This document shows positions 28,777 through 38,697 of a stretch of DNA of 64,000 nucleotides, piece by piece. This stretch comes from Nitrosospira multiformis (GTDB taxonomy: Bacteria; Pseudomonadota; Gammaproteobacteria; Burkholderiales; Nitrosomonadaceae): NCBI RefSeq assembly GCF_003050865.1, contig NZ_QAOK01000013.1:1-64000 (forward strand), given 5' to 3'. Numbering within the stretch: position 1 is the stretch's first letter; every line of letters begins with the position of its first letter. The translations under genes were made by a program, and so were the position numbers. The notes beneath the pieces are model-generated. The model saw only the letters and a program-made list of their open reading frames with translations, made no database searches and was not told the origin of the DNA.

Positions 28777-29790
28777 TTACTTGTAGCCGGCGCGATCCAT
28801 CAGTTTTACTGCTTCCGCCTGCAGCTCTCCGGCTTTGTTCACATTTATCGTATTCTGTTTGAAACTGCCCCACGCGGCTACGGCAGGATCAGTTTTGACT
28901 TTGGAGTTCACCGGATACTCCATGTTTACGTCGGCAAACAGATTCTGCGCTTTTTCCGAGGATAAAAATTCGAGCAGCTTGATCGCCGCATGAGGGTGAT
29001 GCGCATATTTTGTCACGCCTGCACCCGAAATATTTACATGGACTCCGCTGTTGTTCTGGTTCGGCCAGAAAATCGCAAGCGGTAATTTCGGGTTCTTTTT
29101 CATCAGACGCCCGTAATAATAAGTATTGACAATAGTGACGTCGCATTTCCCTGCGGCAACGTATTCCATAGCCTTGGCATCATCCGAAAGAGGATCGGTT
29201 GCAAGATTGGCAACCCAGCCCTTTACGATCTGCTCGGTTTTCGGTCCTCCATGCTCGGCAATCATCATTGCCACCAGAGACTGGTTGTATACTTTCTTGG
29301 AAGTGCGTATGCACAGGCGGTTCTTCCACTTGGGATCTGCCAGCGCTTCGTAGGTTGAAAGGTCGGAGGGTTTTACCTTGTTGGTGTTGTAAACGATGGT
29401 ACGGGCGCGTATCGATAAGCCGAACCATCGGTTCAAAGGATCCTGGAGATGAGCAGGAACATTCGTTTCCAGTATTTCTGACTCCACCGGACGCAGCAGT
29501 CCCTCCCGCGCCGCCTCCCACAGGTTGCCGGCATCGGTGGTAAGCAGTACGTCAGCCGGAGTGTTTTTGCCTTCTGCCTTGAGGCGCGCGAGCAAGGGGC
29601 CTTCCTTATCGGTGACGAATTTGACAGCAATGCCGCTATCCTTGGTGAAAGCATCGAACATGGGCTTGATGAGTTGCTCTATGCGTGCCGAATAGACGAC
29701 GACTTCCTCCGCCCCGGATGCATTCGCGGTAAATAGCGTGACACAGCATATCATTGCGGTAAGATAACGATTGAGGCGCGCACTGGGCAT
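28777..29790 (-). CDS. fbpA: Periplasmic ferric-iron-binding protein
   Basis: About 337 residues: signal peptide (LNRYLTAMICCVTLFTANASGA), then a class II periplasmic-binding fold of the FbpA/FutA type (VVVYSARIEQLIKPMFDAFTKDSGI). The adjacent tyrosines in VTIVNTYYYGRLMKKNP are the expected Fe3+ ligands. Captures Fe3+ for FbpBC. ATG 29790 is chosen because GGAG lies 8 bases ahead and the reading frame further upstream runs through the Fur box at 29835-29849, which must be untranslated. First gene of the operon. Confidence 0.94.
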   Translation of the reverse strand: MPSARLNRYLTAMICCVTLFTANASGAEEVVVYSARIEQLIKPMFDAFTKDSGIAVKFVTDKEGPLLARLKAEGKNTPADVLLTTDAGNLWEAAREGLLRPVESEILETNVPAHLQDPLNRWFGLSIRARTIVYNTNKVKPSDLSTYEALADPKWKNRLCIRTSKKVYNQSLVAMMIAEHGGPKTEQIVKGWVANLATDPLSDDAKAMEYVAAGKCDVTIVNTYYYGRLMKKNPKLPLAIFWPNQNNSGVHVNISGAGVTKYAHHPHAAIKLLEFLSSEKAQNLFADVNMEYPVNSKVKTDPAVAAWGSFKQNTINVNKAGELQAEAVKLMDRAGYK

Positions 29791-29834
29791 TTGATTTACT
29801 CCGGATATAAAGGCAGAAAGGCTAATATTATAAA

Positions 29835-29849
29835 TGATAATAATTATCA
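29835..29849. promoter_or_regulatory. Fur box upstream of fbpABC
   Basis: TGATAATAATTATCA is a perfect match to the 7-1-7 Fur operator inverted repeat (TGATAATnATTATCA). It lies 45 bases ahead of the fbpA start and 24 bases ahead of the divergent small gene at 29873, so iron-bound Fur should repress fbpABC and perhaps both genes. Confidence 0.9.
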
Positions 29850-29872
29850 GCAAAGCGGCACGTTAATATATC

Positions 29873-30145
29873 ATGGATGAGCCAGAACAAGTTCTTCCGT
29901 ATCAGCGCTTGCAGCAGCTCCTTGCGATACCGGAGAGGCAGCGTACCGAAGCTCAATGGGATGAGATCAACGAACTCGAAATCGCGCTTACGCCAGTAAA
30001 CCGGGCCACCACGCCGGACCGGAATGTCCGCCGTAAAGGTGCCGTACCTTCAGAACAACCCAGGTCCCGGGATGGTACGCCAGGGCCAGGGCGAAGGCCC
30101 CTGAAGAAACTTCGCAAGCGGCCCCCCAAAGCAGGCGGATCATGA
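29873..30145 (+). CDS. Hypothetical basic protein, 90 aa
   Basis: Not recognised. The N-terminal half is helical (EQVLPYQRLQQLLAIPERQ, TEAQWDEINELEIAL); the C-terminal half is proline-, arginine- and lysine-rich (GPGRRPLKKLRKRPPK) and probably disordered or nucleic-acid binding. The ATG has no strong SD. It is divergent from fbpA and shares its Fur-box promoter region, which raises the possibility of iron control. Could be a lineage-specific gene; moderately sure it is coding. Confidence 0.55.
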   Translation: MDEPEQVLPYQRLQQLLAIPERQRTEAQWDEINELEIALTPVNRATTPDRNVRRKGAVPSEQPRSRDGTPGPGRRPLKKLRKRPPKAGGS

Positions 30146-30235
30146 GGGGTATCTCCCGTTGGGGACGGGATTCGCTACCGGTGCGATGGAAGCGTCCTGA
30201 CCTTTAATAGTTCCCTAATTCTGAACAGGAGAAAT

Positions 30236-30556
30236 ATGCAACTTACTACAACACCGAGCATCGACGGGAAGCGTATTACGCGATATTGCGGGGTGGTGGC
30301 GGGCGAAGCAGTTCTGGGCGCCAATATATTCAAGGACCTCTTTGCGGGAATCCGCGATCTGGTGGGTGGACGTTCCGGAACCTACGAGAAAGAGTTGCAG
30401 CGCGCGCGGGACATCGCGCTCGAAGAACTGCAGCAGCGTGCGCACGACCTTGGAGCGAATGCAGTAGTGGGTATCGATATCGATTACGAGGTACTGGGAA
30501 AAGAAAATGGCATGCTCATGGTTTCCGCAAGCGGCACGGCTGTAATCGTCGAATAA
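30236..30556 (+). CDS. YbjQ/UPF0145 family protein
   Basis: 106 residues matching the YbjQ family: [41 protein letters not shown], then [32 protein letters not shown] and GTAVIVE. The family forms a small pentameric cytosolic fold of unknown function, sometimes linked to heavy-metal binding. Good SD (ACAGGAGAAAT) at the right distance. Stands alone between the 90-aa gene and a convergent SDR gene. Confidence 0.93.
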   Translation: MQLTTTPSIDGKRITRYCGVVAGEAVLGANIFKDLFAGIRDLVGGRSGTYEKELQRARDIALEELQQRAHDLGANAVVGIDIDYEVLGKENGMLMVSASGTAVIVE

Positions 30557-30610
30557 CCGGGCGTGGGAGCTTATTGTGGCCAGACCAGTAATCAATCCGG
30601 CAGGAATCCT

Positions 30611-31312
30611 CTACCACGGCACCGGTTTCCCGTCGTACTCAATGAACCTGCCGGAATCCTTAAGGGTGAGGCGATCGATCACCTGCCGCATGCCGGATAC
30701 GCTTTGAGCAGGCGAGATCAAGGCATTGGACCCACCCATGTCTGTTTTCACCCATCCCGGATGAAGTACCACTGCAATTACTCCCGCCTGTTTCAGGTCA
30801 ATCGAAAGCGATTTGACCACCATGTTCACCGCCGCCTTGCTGGACCGGTACATATAGCTTCCCCCACCATCATTGTCCTCGATACTGCCCATTTTACTGC
30901 TGATGGTCACAATCTTTTTTTGACTGCTCCGGGCGATTTGTGATGCAAATGTCTGCGCCATCTTGAGTGTAGCCATGGTATTGACCAGAAACGTGCGCAT
31001 CCAGGCGTCGTAATCCTCGCTTCTGAATATCCCCGAACGATGCGCCTCTGCGTAGATGCCGGCATTGTTGAGAAGCAAATCGATGGATTCGCCGGAAAGA
31101 GACCGTCCCAGTTCGTCGATTTGCCGGTGATCGGCAACATCAAGCGTATGTACCTTCACCCGCTCCGGATGCTGGTTTGCCAACATTTGAAGTTCTCCTG
31201 CTTTCGCGGGATGGCGCGCGCAGGCAAGAACACGCCAGCCTTCCGCTGCGTATTGACGTGCGAATTCAAGTCCAATCCCGCGGTTTGCGCCTGTGATCAG
31301 TGCAGTTTTCAT
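30611..31312 (-). CDS. Short-chain dehydrogenase (C-factor-like SDR)
   Basis: 233 residues, classical-type SDR. Seen: NAD(P) motif TGANRGIGLEFA, DVAD, NNAG, catalytic Ser in TISSKMGS, and Tyr-x3-Lys in YMYRSSKAA, then HPGWVKTDMGG. Closest in style to the CsgA/C-factor subgroup (GSIEDNDGGGSYMYRSSKAA). Substrate unknown. SD AGGAGAAGATT supports ATG 31312. No operon partner; the next gene is on the opposite strand. Confidence 0.92.
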   Translation of the reverse strand: MKTALITGANRGIGLEFARQYAAEGWRVLACARHPAKAGELQMLANQHPERVKVHTLDVADHRQIDELGRSLSGESIDLLLNNAGIYAEAHRSGIFRSEDYDAWMRTFLVNTMATLKMAQTFASQIARSSQKKIVTISSKMGSIEDNDGGGSYMYRSSKAAVNMVVKSLSIDLKQAGVIAVVLHPGWVKTDMGGSNALISPAQSVSGMRQVIDRLTLKDSGRFIEYDGKPVPW

Positions 31313-31559
31313 AATCTTCTCCTCATTGGGGATATACGGATTAGATACTCGGGAGAGACGGGCTCGTGGCGTGACAGGTACTATAAAGAAGTATCAGAGG
31401 ATGAATTTTACGGCATGATAAGCCAGTATTGCGGTTCCAGGCAGGGAAACCTCGGATACCTGTCCCGGTAACAAAACCAGGAATTGTCCGGCGAGCCGTG
31501 TGCCTGACTCATTATGTATAGAAAGCCCAAGGAATGGCAACCATAAAAGGAAGAAACAT

Positions 31560-32384
31560 ATGGCCGACAAGATCGCGTTGGTAACCGGTGCTTCCAGTGG
31601 TATCGGCAGGGCAACAGCAGAACTTCTTGCCCAGAACGGATATTATGTATTCGCTCTCGCCCGGCGCATGTACAGGCTGGAACAAATACGCTCCAGCCAT
31701 ATCGAGCCCATCTGCCTCGATGTGACCGATGATGCAGCTGTCAGGCAGGCGGTAGCCCACATTATATCGACTCGCGGGCGGATCGATGTGCTGGTGAATA
31801 ACGCTGGGATCTCCCAGCCGGGCGCGGTTGAATGTGTTCCGCTCGAAATCGCGCATCGGCAGATCGAGGTCAATCTTTTTGGCTATGCCCGATTCATGCA
31901 GGCGGTGCTTCCACACATGCGGGAGCGGAGATCGGGATGTATCGTCAACATTGTCTCCGTGCTGAGCAGGATTTCAGTCCCCGGCTTCGGCTGGTATTCG
32001 GCTTCGAAGTATGCGATTGAAGCACTCACCGATGCAGTGCGAGGGGAGGTGATGGAGTTTGGCGTCAAGGTCGTCCTGATTGCACCGGGAGTGATAAAGA
32101 CCGAGTTTGTGCCAAACGAGTTGAGGGCGATGGAGAAAATCCCGCACCCTGTAGCCTATGAAAAACTTCTTGCCGGTGTACACAATCTGGTGGCGGGTGA
32201 ACCCGAAGCCCCAGGTCCGGAAATCATTGCGAAGGCAGTACTGGAGGCCGTGAAGGCGCCCACTCCTCCCGTCCGCCACGCACTACCTCTCGATTCCAAA
32301 ATGTCGGTTATGGCAAGATGGCTGCTTGGGGGGCGTATTTTCGCCTGGGCGGTTCGGTTCCGAATGAAATTTTCCCGGGAATAA
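31560..32384 (+). CDS. Short-chain dehydrogenase/reductase
   Basis: 274 residues. Seen: TGASSGIGRATAELLA, LDVTDD, NNAGIS, Ser-region IVSVLSRIS, Tyr-x3-Lys in YSASKYAIEAL, and PGVIKTEF. Typical of SDRs acting on lipid or steroid-like substrates (oxidoreductase YdfG/DltE-like groups); true substrate unknown. ATG 31560 (MADKIALVTG) is set by SD AAAGGAAG; the frame extends to 31500 without support. Ends 54 bases before the convergent permease gene. Confidence 0.92.
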   Translation: MADKIALVTGASSGIGRATAELLAQNGYYVFALARRMYRLEQIRSSHIEPICLDVTDDAAVRQAVAHIISTRGRIDVLVNNAGISQPGAVECVPLEIAHRQIEVNLFGYARFMQAVLPHMRERRSGCIVNIVSVLSRISVPGFGWYSASKYAIEALTDAVRGEVMEFGVKVVLIAPGVIKTEFVPNELRAMEKIPHPVAYEKLLAGVHNLVAGEPEAPGPEIIAKAVLEAVKAPTPPVRHALPLDSKMSVMARWLLGGRIFAWAVRFRMKFSRE

Positions 32385-32438
32385 GCTACCCATCTAGATG
32401 ACCTCTGATCACGTTCATGCAAGACCCTGGCTTGCGCG

Positions 32439-33509
32439 TCAGTCTTTTCTTTCGACCCTGGGGGTATCCATCGCTGCGGCGAAGAGGTCCCAAGCGGACA
32501 TGAACAAGGCTGCGATAACTGGCCCGATCACAAAGCCATTGAGGCCGAACAGGACCAGTCCCCCGAGTGTCGAGATGAGCACCACGTAATCCGGCATCTT
32601 CGTATCTCGTCCCACCAGGACGGGGCGTAAGAGGTTGTCAACCAATCCGATTACGAACACGCCGAACGCGATGAGAACGGTACCTTGCCAAACAGCGCCG
32701 GTAAACAGGAAGTAGATGGCTACAGGGATCCAGATGAGGCCGGCGCCGACTGCCGGTATCAGGGAAAGAAACGCCATCATGAAGCCCCACAGCAAGGCCC
32801 CCTGAATGCCGAGAAAATAAAATATCAGACCCCCCAGGGTGCCTTGAATGGCAGCAACGACGACGTTGCCCTTGACGGTTGCGCGAATGACCGTAGTGAA
32901 TTTGCTGGACAAGTGCCGCTTGTGTTCCATGGTAAGAGGCATGGCCTGCTTGATCTTGGCCGCCAGGCCGTCGCCATCGCGCAGCAGAAAAAAGAGCAGA
33001 TACAGCATGATGCCGAAGCTCACCAGAAATTCAAAAGCGTTCTGGCCGAGGCTGAGAGCATGCGTAGCAATGAACTGGCTGCCGCGCAGGACACCGCTTG
33101 ACAGCATGTCCTGCAACTCCGCGATATTGGTGAGCCCTGAACGGTCGAGCAGGTTGACTAGCCACGGCGGCGCAGCGCTCATGATTTGCTGGAAATACAT
33201 GCCGAAATTCAATTCCCCTGAGCGGATTTTCTGATAGATGAGGGCTCCTTCCTGCAGGAGCGAAATTGCCATTATGGTGACCGGAAGAATCACGATGACG
33301 ACACAGAGCAACAACGTGGTGGATGCGGCAAGGTTGCGCCGCTGCCCCATGGCATTCAGCACCTTTCGATGAAACGGTGTAAATATGATGGCAAGAACTG
33401 CCGCCCAGAATACCGTGCCATAAAAAGGCAGCAGTATCCAGATGAATGCCACGGAGACGGCAATCAACATCAGTAAAAAGGCCTTTTGCCGCAACTCGGG
33501 GGAGTTCAT
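32439..33509 (-). CDS. AI-2E family transporter (YdiK/PerM-like permease)
   Basis: 356 residues with about eight membrane helices, including the family core LSLIPAVGAGLIWIPVAIYFLFTG and DNLLRPVLVGRDTKMPDYVVLISTLGG. The family includes the AI-2 exporter TqsA and Na+/H+ antiporter-like proteins; here the substrate is unknown. ATG 33509 lies just after a GGG-rich stretch on plus; the N-terminus MNSPELRQKAFLLMLIAVS is a normal membrane start. Single gene, convergent with the SDR gene. Confidence 0.9.
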   Translation of the reverse strand: MNSPELRQKAFLLMLIAVSVAFIWILLPFYGTVFWAAVLAIIFTPFHRKVLNAMGQRRNLAASTTLLLCVVIVILPVTIMAISLLQEGALIYQKIRSGELNFGMYFQQIMSAAPPWLVNLLDRSGLTNIAELQDMLSSGVLRGSQFIATHALSLGQNAFEFLVSFGIMLYLLFFLLRDGDGLAAKIKQAMPLTMEHKRHLSSKFTTVIRATVKGNVVVAAIQGTLGGLIFYFLGIQGALLWGFMMAFLSLIPAVGAGLIWIPVAIYFLFTGAVWQGTVLIAFGVFVIGLVDNLLRPVLVGRDTKMPDYVVLISTLGGLVLFGLNGFVIGPVIAALFMSAWDLFAAAMDTPRVERKD

Positions 33510-33759
33510 GTGCAGAGAACGTTTAATAACCGGTTACGATGACGTTATGGAGTCATCCTACCTTAACTCAAGCTTAAGTTGATAGAGGGTACGAAAAAGA
33601 AAATTAAAAACAAACTCAGGTGGCGAACAGATAGAGTCGATCGCAAGGTTGGAGGTACGAAGCCTGAGAATAGGGGCGCGCAAGAGGGAATATTCTTCTG
33701 CCGGGGCTTGCCCCGAATTTGCTTCGGATTTGCCAGGAGGAAGGACAGCAGGCTTTAAG

Positions 33760-33784
33760 CGTAGGATACCCGCTGTATCCTACG
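33760..33784 (-). terminator. Hairpin downstream of the HbpS-like gene
   Basis: A perfect 10-bp stem CGTAGGATAC/GTATCCTACG with a 5-base loop, 15 bases past the stop of the minus-strand gene. There is no clear U-run, so termination may be Rho-dependent or the hairpin may only stabilise the mRNA end. A second small hairpin (CGGGGC/GCCCCG) lies near 33703-33718 in the same 290-base gap; nothing else was seen there. Confidence 0.45.
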
Positions 33785-33799
33785 TCACAAGCAGTTTTC

Positions 33800-34210
33800 T
33801 CAGGCATTTTTGAAGAGCACATCCAGTCCTGCCTGGGCAATCTGCGCATCCTGGTAGGAGCGCACACCGCTTACTCCCACTGCACCGATGAATTGCCCTT
33901 CCACTACGATCGGCAAACCTCCCTCGATGGGCAGAGTGCCCGGCAGACCAAGATAACGGATGCTTCCGGCAGCCACATGTTCTTCCCAGACTTTGGTCGG
34001 ACGGCGGAATGCAATGGCTGCACGCGCCTTTTGTATTGCAACTTCGACACTGCCAAATTGCGTTTCATCGAGGCGCAGCAAGTGGACAAGATGGGCGCCG
34101 TCATCGACGATCGCAATCGCCACTGGCCAGTTGTTGCGCATGGCTTCTGCTTCCGCGGCGGTGGCAATAACCTTGGCATCATCGAGCGTGAGCACGTCTT
34201 TTTTATTCAT
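33800..34210 (-). CDS. GlcG/HbpS family heme-binding-like protein
   Basis: 136 residues, full length for the family. Seen: LTLDDAKVIATAAEAEAMRNNWPVAIAIVDDGAHLVHLLRLDE, then KARAAIAFRRPT, GLPIVVEGQFIGAVGVSGV and QDAQIAQAGLD, the standard GlcG blocks. The family includes the heme sensor HbpS and proteins of unknown role beside glycolate genes. No signal peptide, so cytosolic. ATG 34210 has SD GGAGGG; the frame extends upstream through the hppA terminator and is not translated there. Confidence 0.9.
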   Translation of the reverse strand: MNKKDVLTLDDAKVIATAAEAEAMRNNWPVAIAIVDDGAHLVHLLRLDETQFGSVEVAIQKARAAIAFRRPTKVWEEHVAAGSIRYLGLPGTLPIEGGLPIVVEGQFIGAVGVSGVRSYQDAQIAQAGLDVLFKNA

Positions 34211-34254
34211 AAAGCAAGCCCTCCGGGTATATGTGAGGTGCGAGGTCCCAAAAC

Positions 34255-34283
34255 AAAACACGCCGGAAGGTCCGGCGTGTTTT
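34255..34283 (-). terminator. Rho-independent terminator of hppA
   Basis: Perfect 13-bp inverted repeat AAAACACGCCGGA/TCCGGCGTGTTTT with a 3-base loop, 16 bases beyond the hppA stop on the minus strand and followed by a U-rich tract. It separates hppA from the next minus-strand gene. Confidence 0.9.
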
Positions 34284-34298
34284 GGGGAACGCAAGAAA

Positions 34299-36332
34299 TT
34301 ACAACAGCGGCACAATCAGTAGCGCCACGATATTCATGATCTTGATGAGCGGGTTCACGGCCGGACCAGCGGTGTCCTTGTAAGGATCGCCCACTGTATC
34401 ACCTGTAACGGCTGCTTTGTGCGCTTCCGAGCCTTTTCCACCGAAATGGCCATCTTCGATGTATTTCTTGGCGTTATCCCAGGCGCCGCCCCCTGCGGTC
34501 ATCGAAATCGCCACGAAAATACCGGTAATGATCGCGCCGATCAGTACCCCGCCAAGAGCAACCGGACCCAGTATGAGGCCGACGATCAGGGGAACGGCAA
34601 CGGGAAGCAGGGAGGGAAGGATCATTTCCTTGATCGCCGCCCTTGTCACCATATCGACCGCACGCGAGTAGTCGGGCTTGGCTGTTCCCTCCATGATTCC
34701 AGGGATTTCCCTGAACTGGCGCCGGACTTCCACCACTACCGAGCCGGCGGCACGGCCCACGGCTTCCATTGCCATGGCGCCAAACAGGTAGGGGACCATG
34801 CCGCCGAGGAACAGGCCGATGATGACCATGTGGTCGGACAAATCAAAGTTTACGCTCTTGCCGCCGCTCGCGAGCGCATGGGTGTAGTCGGCGAACAGAA
34901 CCAGCGCAGCCAGCCCCGCAGAGCCGATCGCGTAGCCCTTGGTCACAGCCTTGGTGGTATTGCCAACGGCATCCAGGGGATCGGTGATATCACGTACTTC
35001 CGACGGCAGGCCGGCCATCTCGGCAATGCCACCAGCGTTATCCGTAATGGGACCATAGGCATCCAGCGCAACGATGATTCCGGCCATCGAAAGCATCGAG
35101 GTGGCGGCGATGGCAATGCCATACAGACCTGCCAGTTCGTATGTGATCCAGATGGAAAGACATACGACAATAACCGGCCACGCTGTTGCCTTCATCGAAA
35201 CACCCAGACCGGCAATGACATTGGTGCCGTGCCCGGTGCTGGAGGCTTCTGCGATATGGCGTACCGGTTTGAATTCGGTAGAGGTGTAGTATTCAGTAAT
35301 CCATACCATCGCGGCGGTGAGTGCCAGGCCAACCAGTACAGAGAGGTAAAGATTTGTCGACGTGACCAGCTTCCCCTCGATCATTACGCCCTCACCGAGC
35401 ATGATAGTCGTGATGGGATAGTAGGCAATTGCCGCCAGCCCACCGGCAACCGCCAGGCCACGATAAAGCGCATTCATGATTTTGCCGCCCTCACGTGCCT
35501 TGACAAAGTAACAGCCGATGATGGAAGCAATAATGGAAACGCCACCTAGTACCAGCGGATAAAGCACCGCGTTGGGACCAGCATCGGTGATGAGCAGTCC
35601 GCCCAGCAGCATAGTCGCGATAATGGTAACGGCGTAGGTTTCAAACAGGTCCGCAGCCATTCCTGCACAGTCGCCCACGTTGTCGCCTACATTGTCGGCA
35701 ATAACCGCCGGGTTGCGTGGATCATCCTCAGGGATACCGGCTTCTACCTTGCCTACCAGGTCGGCGCCAACGTCAGCACCCTTCGTGAAAATTCCCCCGC
35801 CAAGACGGGCGAAAATGGAGATCAGCGAACTGCCGAAGGCAACACCCACGAGCGCATGAGTGGCTTGCGATTCACTTGCGCCCATGCCGACCAGAAGGGC
35901 AAAGTAGCCAGCCACGCCCAGCAAACCCAGGCCAACCACCAGCATACCGGTAATGGCCCCCCCCTTGAAGGCAACATCCAGCGCGGCATTGAGACCGTGC
36001 CGCGCTGCTTCCGCTGTGCGTACATTTGCACGCACCGATACGTTCATGCCGATATACCCGGTCAGCCCCGACAAAAATGCGCCCAGAGCAAACCCAACGG
36101 CGGTCTGCCAGCCCAGAGCAAGAAAGATTGCCATCAGCAGAATAACACCCACTATGCTTATGGTGGTGTATTGGCGGTTCAGATAAGCCGAGGCGCCCTG
36201 CTGAATCGCCGTGGCAATCTCCCGCATGCGTTCATTGCCTGCCGGCAACGCTACAATCCACCTTATCGAAACCACTCCATAGAGGAGTGCCGCCATCGCG
36301 CAACCAATTGCGATGATTAAACCAGTACTCAT
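34299..36332 (-). CDS. hppA: Membrane-bound proton-pumping pyrophosphatase
   Basis: 677 residues with about sixteen helices. Hydrolyses PPi and pumps H+ across the membrane. Seen: PPi-site motif [41 protein letters not shown] and the C-terminal [22 protein letters not shown]. The determinant motif reads [15 protein letters not shown]: Lys at this site (Ala in K+-dependent pumps) marks it as K+-independent. SD GGAG supports ATG 36332. Lies downstream of pfp on the same strand, separated by a long inverted repeat; both enzymes use PPi. Confidence 0.96.
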   Translation of the reverse strand: MSTGLIIAIGCAMAALLYGVVSIRWIVALPAGNERMREIATAIQQGASAYLNRQYTTISIVGVILLMAIFLALGWQTAVGFALGAFLSGLTGYIGMNVSVRANVRTAEAARHGLNAALDVAFKGGAITGMLVVGLGLLGVAGYFALLVGMGASESQATHALVGVAFGSSLISIFARLGGGIFTKGADVGADLVGKVEAGIPEDDPRNPAVIADNVGDNVGDCAGMAADLFETYAVTIIATMLLGGLLITDAGPNAVLYPLVLGGVSIIASIIGCYFVKAREGGKIMNALYRGLAVAGGLAAIAYYPITTIMLGEGVMIEGKLVTSTNLYLSVLVGLALTAAMVWITEYYTSTEFKPVRHIAEASSTGHGTNVIAGLGVSMKATAWPVIVVCLSIWITYELAGLYGIAIAATSMLSMAGIIVALDAYGPITDNAGGIAEMAGLPSEVRDITDPLDAVGNTTKAVTKGYAIGSAGLAALVLFADYTHALASGGKSVNFDLSDHMVIIGLFLGGMVPYLFGAMAMEAVGRAAGSVVVEVRRQFREIPGIMEGTAKPDYSRAVDMVTRAAIKEMILPSLLPVAVPLIVGLILGPVALGGVLIGAIITGIFVAISMTAGGGAWDNAKKYIEDGHFGGKGSEAHKAAVTGDTVGDPYKDTAGPAVNPLIKIMNIVALLIVPLL

Positions 36333-36358
36333 TTAAATCTCCAGTTAAAATCGGCTAC

Positions 36359-36463
36359 GGGGAAACGCATACAAGATGCAGCGTTATGTTCACAGAGAGC
36401 GTTGCTCAGCGGTTGCTTTGCTGCCCATAAGCGCTCCTGTGAACAATATGTATGCGCTTCCGG
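36359..36463. repeat. Imperfect long inverted repeat between pfp and hppA
   Basis: Left arm 36359-36401 and right arm about 36432-36463. Matching blocks, outer to inner: CGCATAC with GTATGCG, then GTTCACAG with CTGTGAAC and GAGCG with CGCTC. It fills the gap between pfp and hppA and would fold into a long hairpin in the leader of hppA. It may be an attenuator or processing site, or a small mobile-element relic; no target duplication was found. Confidence 0.6.
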
Positions 36464-36483
36464 TTACGCCAGGTTAAAGCGGC

Positions 36484-37743
36484 TCAAAGCGTGAAGCCGC
36501 TCAATTTTTTCGGGACCGCCACATTCTGCAGTCGTACGTAGTCCGGCAGACCATCCTTGTAGGGTGGATAGTCTTCACCCTCGATAAGCGGTGCCAGATA
36601 TTCCCGGCACAGGTCAGTAATGCCAAAACCATCCTCGGTGATAAAGTTCTCGGGCATCATTTTTTCGACATTGGCGACTTGCGACAACTGCGCCATGCCT
36701 ACTTTCCACTGGTAGGGCCTGGCGGAAATGCGCTCTATGGTGGGCATCACCGAATTGTGCCCCTGGACCGCGAATTCCACGGCGGCCTGGCCCATGGCGT
36801 ACGCCTGCTCGACGTCGGTCTTGGACGCGATGTGACGCGCCGCGCGTTGCAGATAGTCCGCCACACCCCAGTGATATTTGAGTCCGAGTCCCTCCTTTAC
36901 CATGTTCGCCACCACCGGCGCTACTCCTCCCAATTGCGCGTGCCCGAAGGCGTCACGCACACCCTGGTCGGAGAGGAATTTGCCGTCATCTCCTTTTACG
37001 CCCTCCGATACCACCACCGAGCAGTAGCCGAATTTCTTGACACAACTGTCCACTTTGGCGAGGAATTTCTGTTTGTCGAACCTGATTTCGGGGAAGAGAA
37101 TGATGACGGGAATTTCACGCTCCGGGCTGGATGCCAGGCCTCCGGCGGCTGCTATCCAGCCGGCATGCCGTCCCATTACTTCCAGCACGAACACCTTCGT
37201 TGACGTTGCTGACATGCTTGCCACGTCGAAACTGGCTTCAAGCGTGGATACGGCGATGTACTTCGCCACCGAGCCGAAGCCAGGGCAGCAGTCTGTGATG
37301 GGAAGGTCGTTATCCACCGTTTTTGGCACATGAATGGCCTGAATGGGATAGCCAAGCGTGCCGGACAGTTGCGATACCTTGAGACACGTGTCCGCTGAAT
37401 CGCCACCGCCGTTGTAGAAGAAATAGCCGATGTCATGAGCCTTGAATACTTCGATCAGGCGTTCATATTCCCGCCGGTTTTGTTCAAGGCTTTTCAGTTT
37501 GTAGCGGCAGGACCCGAACGCTCCGGAGGGCGTGTGCCGCAATGCGCTGATTGCGGCATCGGATTCCTGTCCGGTATCGATCAGATCCTCGGTAAGCGCG
37601 CCGATGATCCCGTTGCGCCCCGCATAAATTTTGCCTATCTTTCCGCTTTGCTTGCGGGCGGTTTCAATTACACCGGCTGCGGAAGCGTTTATGACGGCGG
37701 TAACGCCGCCGGATTGAGCATAAAAAGCATTTTTTGCTGCCAT
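36484..37743 (-). CDS. pfp: Pyrophosphate-dependent 6-phosphofructokinase
   Basis: 419 residues. Reversibly phosphorylates fructose-6-phosphate with PPi instead of ATP, so it can serve glycolysis and gluconeogenesis. Diagnostic residues are present: GGGDS (112-116) has Asp where ATP enzymes have Gly104, and PKTVDNDLP (140-148) has Lys where they have Gly124. Also MGRHAGWIAAA near 190. ATG 37743 (MAAKNAFYAQSGG) has SD GGGGAGA; the frame upstream is not needed. Neighbour of hppA, forming a PPi-centred pair. Confidence 0.95.
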   Translation of the reverse strand: MAAKNAFYAQSGGVTAVINASAAGVIETARKQSGKIGKIYAGRNGIIGALTEDLIDTGQESDAAISALRHTPSGAFGSCRYKLKSLEQNRREYERLIEVFKAHDIGYFFYNGGGDSADTCLKVSQLSGTLGYPIQAIHVPKTVDNDLPITDCCPGFGSVAKYIAVSTLEASFDVASMSATSTKVFVLEVMGRHAGWIAAAGGLASSPEREIPVIILFPEIRFDKQKFLAKVDSCVKKFGYCSVVVSEGVKGDDGKFLSDQGVRDAFGHAQLGGVAPVVANMVKEGLGLKYHWGVADYLQRAARHIASKTDVEQAYAMGQAAVEFAVQGHNSVMPTIERISARPYQWKVGMAQLSQVANVEKMMPENFITEDGFGITDLCREYLAPLIEGEDYPPYKDGLPDYVRLQNVAVPKKLSGFTL

Positions 37744-37933
37744 ATTTCTCCCCCGATTATTAAAATCTTCCAACATCTACCGTCAGCGTACGCACGCTTT
37801 CTCCCGTGGCGCAACAGTGCCGGCGCCATGCATGCAGACGGCAACGAGGATTACTGCCGTTGCGTATTGCTCTCTTAGCGAATTAAAACGGCGGTGATAC
37901 CAGGCTTGAGTTCCACCAGGAGTTTGACTGAAG

Positions 37934-38599
<666 letters not shown>

Positions 38600-38697
38600 T
38601 TATAAAGCCCGCGGGCGAGGCGGGGGCGAAATTCATTTCGTTGTCAAACGGGGGATTATAGCGCAGGCCATCCGCCTCTTGAACTTTTTGACCCGAT

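Noticed and set aside
27954-28862. 302-codon plus-strand open frame
   Set aside because: Antisense to fbpB and the fbpA end; no start signal.
34419-35549. 376-codon plus-strand open frame
   Set aside because: Antisense to hppA, whose motifs are intact; product resembles no family.
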